A DNA stretch of 9,530 nt from Verrucomicrobiales bacterium. GTDB lineage: Bacteria; Verrucomicrobiota; Verrucomicrobiia; Limisphaerales; UBA11320. The notes beneath the pieces are model-generated. The model saw only the letters and a program-made list of their open reading frames with translations. It was not told the DNA's origin and searched no databases. Positions 4,933 through 9,530 of the stretch are shown here, piece after piece. Where the stretch lies: NCBI GenBank assembly GCA_003452185.1, contig DMJJ01000481.1:1-9530 (forward strand). Direction: 5' to 3'. The translations under genes were made by a program, and so were the position numbers. The stretch's first letter is position 1, and each line of letters begins with the position of its first letter.

Positions 4933-7329
4933 ATGACCCGCGAGCGTGGCACGTTGAACCGGAGAGGTTTTCTTCAGACCGGAACCCTCCTCACGGCAGC
5001 CGGCCTTGCGGGAGCCGGGGCCTGGCAGGCCGGCGCCGCGCCCTCCGCCCCGGGACCGGTGGTGCTTCCAAAAGGGTCGGCCCCTCCCCCGCTGCCTCTC
5101 CCGTGGTTCCCCGACCCCCTGCATGCGTTTGTCTGGCGAAACTGGAGCCTTGTGCCGGCCGCCTCGATGGCGCGAACCGTGGGGGCCCGGACTTCCCAAA
5201 TCGTGGAGATCGGGAGGTCGATGGGCCTTCGCCCCCCCCGTGCCATCACCCCGGAGCAGCTCTCCCGGTCGTACATCACGATCATTCGCCGCAACTGGCA
5301 TCTCCTCCCCTACGACCAGCTTCTGACGCTGCTGGGGTGGACCGGTGAGAAACTGGCCTACACCCTGCGGGAGGATGACTTTCTCTACGTGAAGCTGGGA
5401 AACCTCAAACCCGCCTCCCATCCGATCCGCTTCTCCCCTCCGACCCCGGAGGCCTCCCGCCGGGCGGCGCAGATCGCCGCGGTGCTGGCGGAGGAACTGC
5501 CCGCCGCCGGCGATCCCCAGGCCGGGGAGCCGCTGTTTCAATTCGTGCGAACACTCTCCAAGCCGCTCCTCCCGGCCCCCGCCGTGCCGCTCGCGGGACG
5601 AACACCGGCGGCTGGGGTACGGTATTGCTATTCCTACTTCGCCCTGTATGGGGACCCCCTCCTGGAGGCCGCCGCAGACCCCTATCCGGAGGGATACCTG
5701 GCACGGCTCGCCGCCTCGGGGGTTACGGGCGTCTGGCTTCAGGGGGTCCTCTCGAAGCTGGCGCCGTTCGCCTGGGATCCCAGTCTGAGCGATCGCTGGC
5801 AGGATCGGCTGCAGGGGCTTCGCCGGCTCGTCGCCCGGGCCGCCCACCATGGCATCAAGGTCTACCTTTACCTCAATGAGCCCCGCTCGATGCCGGTGGC
5901 ATTCTACGAGCGTCACCCGGAGCTCAAGGGGGTGGTGGAGGGGGAACACGCCGCGCTTTGCAGCAGTCACCCGGAGGTCCAGCGGCACGTGGTCGACTCG
6001 GTGGCGACGATTTGCCGGAGGGTGTCGGGGCTCGGGGGATTCTTCACCATCACGGCGTCGGAGAACCTTACCAACTGTTGGTCCCACTCCGGAGGGATGG
6101 GATGTCCGCGATGCCGGAGGCGGGTGCCGTCCGAGGTGATCGCGGAGATCAACCGGCTGGTCGCCGAGGGAATCCGCCGGGGGATCGATCCCGCAACGCC
6201 CCCCGACTCGCGGGGACGCCCGACACTCTTCGCCTGGGACTGGGGTTGGAACGACGCCTGGGCCCCCGAGGTGATCAAGCTGCTTCCCCCGGAGGCGAGC
6301 CTGCTCAGTGTGAGCGAGTGGAGTCTGCCAATCGTCCGGGGCGGGGTGAAGGGGGAGGTGGGCGAGTATTCGATCTCCTCGATCGGGCCCGGTCCCCGGG
6401 CGTCGCGACACTGGCGCGTGGCGCGTGACCGGGGGTTGCGCACGCTGGCGAAGATCCAGGCGGGAAACACCTGGGAGCTCTCCGCCGTTCCATACATCCC
6501 GGCGGTGCACAACGTCGCACGGCATGTCGCCAACATCCGCGATGCCGGCATCCAGGGGTTGATGCTGGGGTGGACCCTTGGGGGATATCCCTCGCCGAAC
6601 CTTGAGGTCGCGACGGCGATCGCAGCCGACCGCAACCTGACCCCCGAAGGGGCCGTCTCGGAGGTGGCAGAAAGACGCTTTGGCCCCGCCCTCGGCCCGG
6701 TGGTCGCTGCGGCCTGGGAGACCTGGAGTGCCGCGTTCGGGGAGTTCCCCTACGACGGGGCGGTGGTCTACAACGCCCCGCTCCAATCGGGCCCCTCCAA
6801 CCCGCTCTGGGAAACTCCGACCCATTACGGGGCCACGATGGTCGGAATCCCCTACGATGACCTGAACGGCTGGCGCGGGCGATACCCGGTGGAGGTCTTC
6901 ATCGCCCAGCTCGAGAAGGTCTCTTCGGGGTTCGAGGCCGGGATTGAGAAGCTCCGCCAATCGACCACGTCGCTTGCGGCTACCCTCTCACCCTCCCAGC
7001 GCCGGGCGTTGGAGGAGGAGCTTTCCGTGGCACAAGCGGCAGCGATCCACTTCCAGAGCGTCGCCAACCAGGCGCGGTTCGTCCGGGATCGCGACACGCT
7101 GGCGCAGGCCCGCACCCCGGAATCGCGCCGCCCCCTGCTCGCCTCCCTGCAGGCGACCCTTCGGTCCGAGCTCGCCCTGGCGCGCCGCCTCTGGTCGATC
7201 CAGAGTGCCGACTCCCGGATCGGGTTTGAGGCGACGAACCACTACTTCTACGTCCCGGGAGACCTTGCGGAGAAGATCCTCAATTGCCGGGATCTCCTCG
7301 ACCGGTGGCTTCCCTCTCAACCGGCCTGA
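4933..7329 (+). CDS. Tat-exported glycoside hydrolase-like protein of uncertain family, 798 aa
   Basis: A twin-arginine signal (LNRRGFLQTG, residues 8-17) precedes a hydrophobic stretch ending near GAWQAGAA (about 36), so the protein is exported folded. Residues 65-165 hold a duplicated motif: RNWSLVP (69-75) and RNWHLLP (120-126), each followed by a helix-turn-helix-like segment, the second ending in LREDDFLYVKLGNLKP. Residues 230-560 read as a TIM barrel of carbohydrate-active type: GYLARLAASGVTGVWLQ, ARAAHHGIKVYLYLNEPR, GFFTITASEN (E377), FAWDWGWNDAW and LSVSEW (E462). SGGMGCPRC (386-394) may be a structural metal or disulfide site. The C-terminal part (650-798) is helical. Acidic residues E315, E377, D436, D441 and E462 are catalytic candidates, but I cannot name the family; resemblance to GH20/GH163-type barrels is general. 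AGGG at 4920-4923 is a weak ribosome binding site. Confidence 0.88.
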   Translation: MTRERGTLNRRGFLQTGTLLTAAGLAGAGAWQAGAAPSAPGPVVLPKGSAPPPLPLPWFPDPLHAFVWRNWSLVPAASMARTVGARTSQIVEIGRSMGLRPPRAITPEQLSRSYITIIRRNWHLLPYDQLLTLLGWTGEKLAYTLREDDFLYVKLGNLKPASHPIRFSPPTPEASRRAAQIAAVLAEELPAAGDPQAGEPLFQFVRTLSKPLLPAPAVPLAGRTPAAGVRYCYSYFALYGDPLLEAAADPYPEGYLARLAASGVTGVWLQGVLSKLAPFAWDPSLSDRWQDRLQGLRRLVARAAHHGIKVYLYLNEPRSMPVAFYERHPELKGVVEGEHAALCSSHPEVQRHVVDSVATICRRVSGLGGFFTITASENLTNCWSHSGGMGCPRCRRRVPSEVIAEINRLVAEGIRRGIDPATPPDSRGRPTLFAWDWGWNDAWAPEVIKLLPPEASLLSVSEWSLPIVRGGVKGEVGEYSISSIGPGPRASRHWRVARDRGLRTLAKIQAGNTWELSAVPYIPAVHNVARHVANIRDAGIQGLMLGWTLGGYPSPNLEVATAIAADRNLTPEGAVSEVAERRFGPALGPVVAAAWETWSAAFGEFPYDGAVVYNAPLQSGPSNPLWETPTHYGATMVGIPYDDLNGWRGRYPVEVFIAQLEKVSSGFEAGIEKLRQSTTSLAATLSPSQRRALEEELSVAQAAAIHFQSVANQARFVRDRDTLAQARTPESRRPLLASLQATLRSELALARRLWSIQSADSRIGFEATNHYFYVPGDLAEKILNCRDLLDRWLPSQPA

Positions 7330-7349
7330 GGCAGCGTCGCCCGGGTTCT

Positions 7350-7365
7350 CCCCTTGCCCGAGGGG
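7350..7365 (+). terminator. Weak candidate terminator hairpin
   Basis: CCCCT (7350-7354) pairs with AGGGG (7361-7365) around a six-base loop, 20 bases after the stop of the preceding gene. Only a few Ts follow (TCGATTTG), so if it acts at all it is a poor terminator, and read-through into the FHA gene is likely. Confidence 0.2.
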
Positions 7366-7452
7366 TCGATTTGTGGCTCACTCCCGGGAACTGGGTGCGC
7401 CCCGGGCTGCGAGCATGGAGATGGGCGCCTCCGCGGAGAACCTGATCACGCC

Positions 7453-8076
7453 ATGGCCAAACTCGTCTTCACAGACAAGCATTTCAGCGGACAGTCGTAC
7501 GAGCTCACCCAGGAGAAGACCTCCATCGGCCGGAGCAAGGAGAACCGCCTCGTCATCCGCGACGACAGCGTCTCCTCGAAGCACTGCGAGATCCTGGCCA
7601 ACGGACCCGAGATCATCGTTCGCGATCTCGGCTCCCGGAACGGCACCTTCATCGACGGGGTCCGAATCAACGGCCAGGGGCCGGTGAAGCAGGGCCACAA
7701 GATCCGGTTTGGGATGGTGGAGGCACAACTCCAGCTCGACCCCTCGGATGAGCAGGAGGATCAGTCCTCCCTCACCGCGGTCCATCTCCACCAGAAAGTC
7801 CTCCGCGAACAGCAGAAGGCGAAACGAACGCCCCCCGCCCCCGCCTCCACGCCACTTGGCGGGGAGGGTGGGAGTGAGGTCTCTCCGGATGAGGAACAGA
7901 CGATCCTCCTCCCAAACCAGCCGGCTTCCCCAGCCCCGTCAGGATCCAACTCCAGGACCGCGCCGAACGCTCCGGGATCAGGCTCCTCGTCGGGGAAGAA
8001 CGTCGTCCTCGTCATCATCGGGGCCGGCCTGGTGGCGTTGCTGGCAGGGGTCCTGATGTGGCTCGCAAAGCGATAG
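7453..8076 (+). CDS. FHA-domain protein with C-terminal membrane anchor, 207 aa
   Basis: Residues 1-95 form a forkhead-associated domain, which binds phosphothreonine peptides in Ser/Thr-kinase signalling. Signature residues are all present: SIGRSKEN (24-31), SVSSKHCEI (39-47), DLGSRNGTFIDG (58-69) and the late GHKIRFG (81-87). An acidic, then Pro/Ser/Gly-rich linker (97-182) contains EEQTILLP (147-154). A single hydrophobic segment (183-204) with a K-R end makes it a tail-anchored inner-membrane protein with the FHA domain in the cytoplasm. The ATG at 7453 is chosen because MAKLVFTD starts the first FHA strand; the frame is open further upstream to a TTG at 7354, but that extension is unstructured and looks non-coding. 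GGAG at 7435-7438 is too far away for a good ribosome binding site. No kinase or phosphatase gene is in the window. It lies 123 bases after the Tat protein gene and 43 before the redoxin gene. Confidence 0.9.
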   Translation: MAKLVFTDKHFSGQSYELTQEKTSIGRSKENRLVIRDDSVSSKHCEILANGPEIIVRDLGSRNGTFIDGVRINGQGPVKQGHKIRFGMVEAQLQLDPSDEQEDQSSLTAVHLHQKVLREQQKAKRTPPAPASTPLGGEGGSEVSPDEEQTILLPNQPASPAPSGSNSRTAPNAPGSGSSSGKNVVLVIIGAGLVALLAGVLMWLAKR

Positions 8077-8119
8077 CCCCCCGCCCTCCCCTGGCCAGGC
8101 CCGGCGACTCAACGTTCGG

Positions 8120-8797
8120 ATGAACCTGTCCAACGCAACCCCCGACAGCGGCTCGCGACGGAGGCGGGGTTGGGGAGGCGTTTCAATCCTCATCGCCTGC
8201 CTCCTGATTTCCGGATGTGATCATCCATCATCCGGCAACCCGCTGGGCGAGTCACCGGCCACCCCCTCCGGGAGCCGCCCGGGAACCACCTCCCCTCCGG
8301 CGACCGGGATCGATCTTTCCGGGACCCCGGTCAGCCCGTTTGCCTCCACCGCCGACAAGGCCGTGGTGCTTTTCTTCCTCTCGACCGAGTGCCCGATCTC
8401 AAACCGCTACGCCCCCTTGATGAGGCGGCTCCAAGCCCGGTTCTCCCCCCTTGGCATCCGGTTTTATGTGGTCTATCCCGACAACGCCACATCCGTTGAT
8501 TCGATTGCTGAACATCTCAAGGCATATGGGCCGCTGCCGCCGGCACTGCGGGATCCGTCGCGGGCCCTGGTGCAGGCCGGCAAGGTTCGTGTCACCCCCG
8601 AGGCCGCGGTATTCCTCCCCGGCCAGAGGCTCGTGTACCACGGGCGGATCGATGACCGGTATGCGGATCTCGGCAAGGAGCGGGCCGAGCCGGTGGAATC
8701 GACTCTCGAGAACGTGCTCGACGCCTTGCTCGCAGGCCGGCCTCTTCCCTCCGCCGGCGGGAGGGCTGTAGGGTGCCCGATTCCTGATCTGCGATGA
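8120..8797 (+). CDS. Lipoprotein redoxin (thioredoxin-fold, AhpC/TSA-like), 225 aa
   Basis: The start has a basic n-region (SRRRRGWGG), a hydrophobic core and a lipobox LISGC, with C33 as the lipidated cysteine, followed by a Ser/Pro/Gly-rich spacer (34-62). The thioredoxin-fold part (about 64-205) contains VVLFFLSTECPISNRYAPLM with the likely active cysteine C91, FYVVYP (115-120) and VTPEAAVF with the expected cis-proline P160. There is no CXXC, so a second-cysteine partner would be distal; C219 in the C-terminal AVGCPI is the only other mature candidate. This TECPISN type of redoxin is common in planctomycetes and verrucomicrobia, where to my knowledge it is often joined to cytochrome c and copper-monooxygenase domains. 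The stop overlaps the start of exactly such a gene (ATGA, 8794-8797), showing translational coupling and a shared function. The exact thiol substrate is unknown. Confidence 0.87.
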   Translation: MNLSNATPDSGSRRRRGWGGVSILIACLLISGCDHPSSGNPLGESPATPSGSRPGTTSPPATGIDLSGTPVSPFASTADKAVVLFFLSTECPISNRYAPLMRRLQARFSPLGIRFYVVYPDNATSVDSIAEHLKAYGPLPPALRDPSRALVQAGKVRVTPEAAVFLPGQRLVYHGRIDDRYADLGKERAEPVESTLENVLDALLAGRPLPSAGGRAVGCPIPDLR

Positions 8798-9530
8798 GCC
8801 GCGCCCGCCAACGGACCCCGTCTCCCGCCCCGGGGAAAGCGCCCCCGGGTGCCCGCCGGGGGTGGGGCTGGGCAACGGGAGCCGTGCTCCTGGGAGTCGC
8901 CCTGCTGACCTTTCTCTTCTGGCGGGGCCGTCCCGCTGGCACCGGACAGCAGCCGCCGACGTTCAACAAGGAGGTCGCACCGATTGTGTTCGCCCGATGC
9001 GCCTACTGCCATCATCCGGGCGAGGCTGCCCCCTTCAGCCTGCTGACCTACGCCGATGTCCGCAAACGGGCGGGCCAGATTGGCGAGCTCACCGCAAAAC
9101 GCGCCATGCCCCCGTGGCTTCCCGAGCCGGGGTACGGGAGTTTCGCTGAGACGCGCAGCCTCACCTCCAACGAACTCGCAACGGTGCAGGCTTGGGTCGC
9201 CGCAGGGGCTCCGGAGGGGAATGCCCGCGATCTGCCCCCCCCGCCCAGCTGGAGCGGCGACTGGTTTTTGGGGAAACCCGACCTCGTGATCACCCCGTCG
9301 CTTCCCTACTCCCTGGTCGCGGAGGGAAAGGATGTTTATCGCAACCTGGTGATCCCCCTTCCGCTGACAAACACTCACTTCGTGAGGGCCGTGGAGTTCC
9401 ACCCTGGAAATCCGAGGGTTGTTCACCATGCCTTCATCAATGTGGATGAGACGCGGCAATCGCGACGTCTCGCGGACAAGGAGAGTCCGCCGGGGTTCGA
9501 CGGAATGGAGCTTCCCCCGAGCGCGATCAT
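8794..9530 (+). CDS. Membrane-anchored cytochrome c / PHM-like copper monooxygenase-like protein, C-terminus cut off
   Basis: The frame is open from ATG 8794 to the right edge (245 codons visible). A basic, Pro-rich n-region (1-22) and a hydrophobic segment (about 24-43) form an uncleaved signal anchor, placing the rest outside the inner membrane. A heme c domain follows: CAYCH at 69-73, the conserved continuation HPGEAAPFSLLTYADVRKRA (74-93), and RAMPPWLPEPGYG (103-115) with M105 as candidate axial ligand. After a short linker, residues 161-245 begin a domain like the copper type II ascorbate-dependent monooxygenases (peptidylglycine/dopamine hydroxylase fold): THFVRAVEFHPGNPRVVHHAF, with H211-H212 matching the paired histidines of the CuH site. 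The second copper site lies beyond the window. It overlaps the redoxin gene by four bases. The electron donor is probably the fused heme domain rather than ascorbate; that is inferred. Confidence 0.87.
   Translation, partial: MSRARQRTPSPAPGKAPPGARRGWGWATGAVLLGVALLTFLFWRGRPAGTGQQPPTFNKEVAPIVFARCAYCHHPGEAAPFSLLTYADVRKRAGQIGELTAKRAMPPWLPEPGYGSFAETRSLTSNELATVQAWVAAGAPEGNARDLPPPPSWSGDWFLGKPDLVITPSLPYSLVAEGKDVYRNLVIPLPLTNTHFVRAVEFHPGNPRVVHHAFINVDETRQSRRLADKESPPGFDGMELPPSAI

Noticed and set aside
4810..6960. A long (about 715-codon) open frame on the minus strand across the Tat-exported protein gene
   Set aside because: Low-complexity, Gly/Arg/Pro-rich translation, no recognisable domain; the plus strand here has a Tat signal and a patterned enzyme core.
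7354..7452. N-terminal extension of the FHA protein from a TTG codon
   Set aside because: The extra 33 residues have no structure or family similarity, and the ATG at 7453 starts exactly at the first strand of the FHA domain.
8090..8099. Palindrome CCTGGCCAGG between the FHA and redoxin genes as an operator
   Set aside because: A 10-base palindrome of G/C-rich words is expected by chance here; no neighbouring half-sites support it.

Overview
This GC-rich window (third codon positions are strongly G/C) looks like chromosomal DNA from a free-living member of the PVC group, most likely Verrucomicrobiota, with Planctomycetota or Acidobacteriota as alternatives. The reasons are several exported single-heme c-type cytochromes including a planctomycete-type (PSCyt1-like) domain, a DUF2231-like membrane domain fused to that cytochrome, a lipoprotein redoxin next to a cytochrome c/copper-monooxygenase-like protein, and mostly weak or absent Shine-Dalgarno sequences. 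No phage, transposon, CRISPR, tRNA or rRNA was seen.

Layout. A minus-strand exported protein runs off the left edge (1-314). A 282-base divergent control region holding a 17-base perfect dyad separates it from a plus-strand cluster (597-3443) of three extracytoplasmic heme proteins: a small class II (c'/c556-like) cytochrome, a 427-residue protein of unknown fold with one CXXCH, and a membrane protein carrying a C-terminal PSCyt1-like domain. Converging on it from the minus strand is a class I (DhnA/FbaB-type) fructose-bisphosphate aldolase (3625-4689), with a clear intrinsic terminator at 3559-3595. A second divergent gap (4690-4932) leads to a large Tat-exported protein with a probable TIM-barrel glycosidase-like core (4933-7329), then a tail-anchored FHA protein (7453-8076), a lipoprotein redoxin (8120-8797), and, overlapping it by ATGA, a membrane-anchored cytochrome c/PHM-like copper protein cut by the right edge (8794-9530).

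How the genes fit together. Seven of the eight genes encode proteins placed in or beyond the inner membrane (the FHA protein by a C-terminal anchor), and four carry one heme c site each. The 597-3443 cluster reads as a small extracytoplasmic electron-transfer unit with its own membrane anchor. The 8120-9530 pair reads as a thiol-redox plus copper oxidation unit. The aldolase is ordinary central metabolism. The least understood proteins are the 427-residue single-heme protein and the 798-residue Tat-exported protein with a duplicated N-terminal motif. The FHA protein has a possible phospho-Thr autoregulatory motif in its linker.
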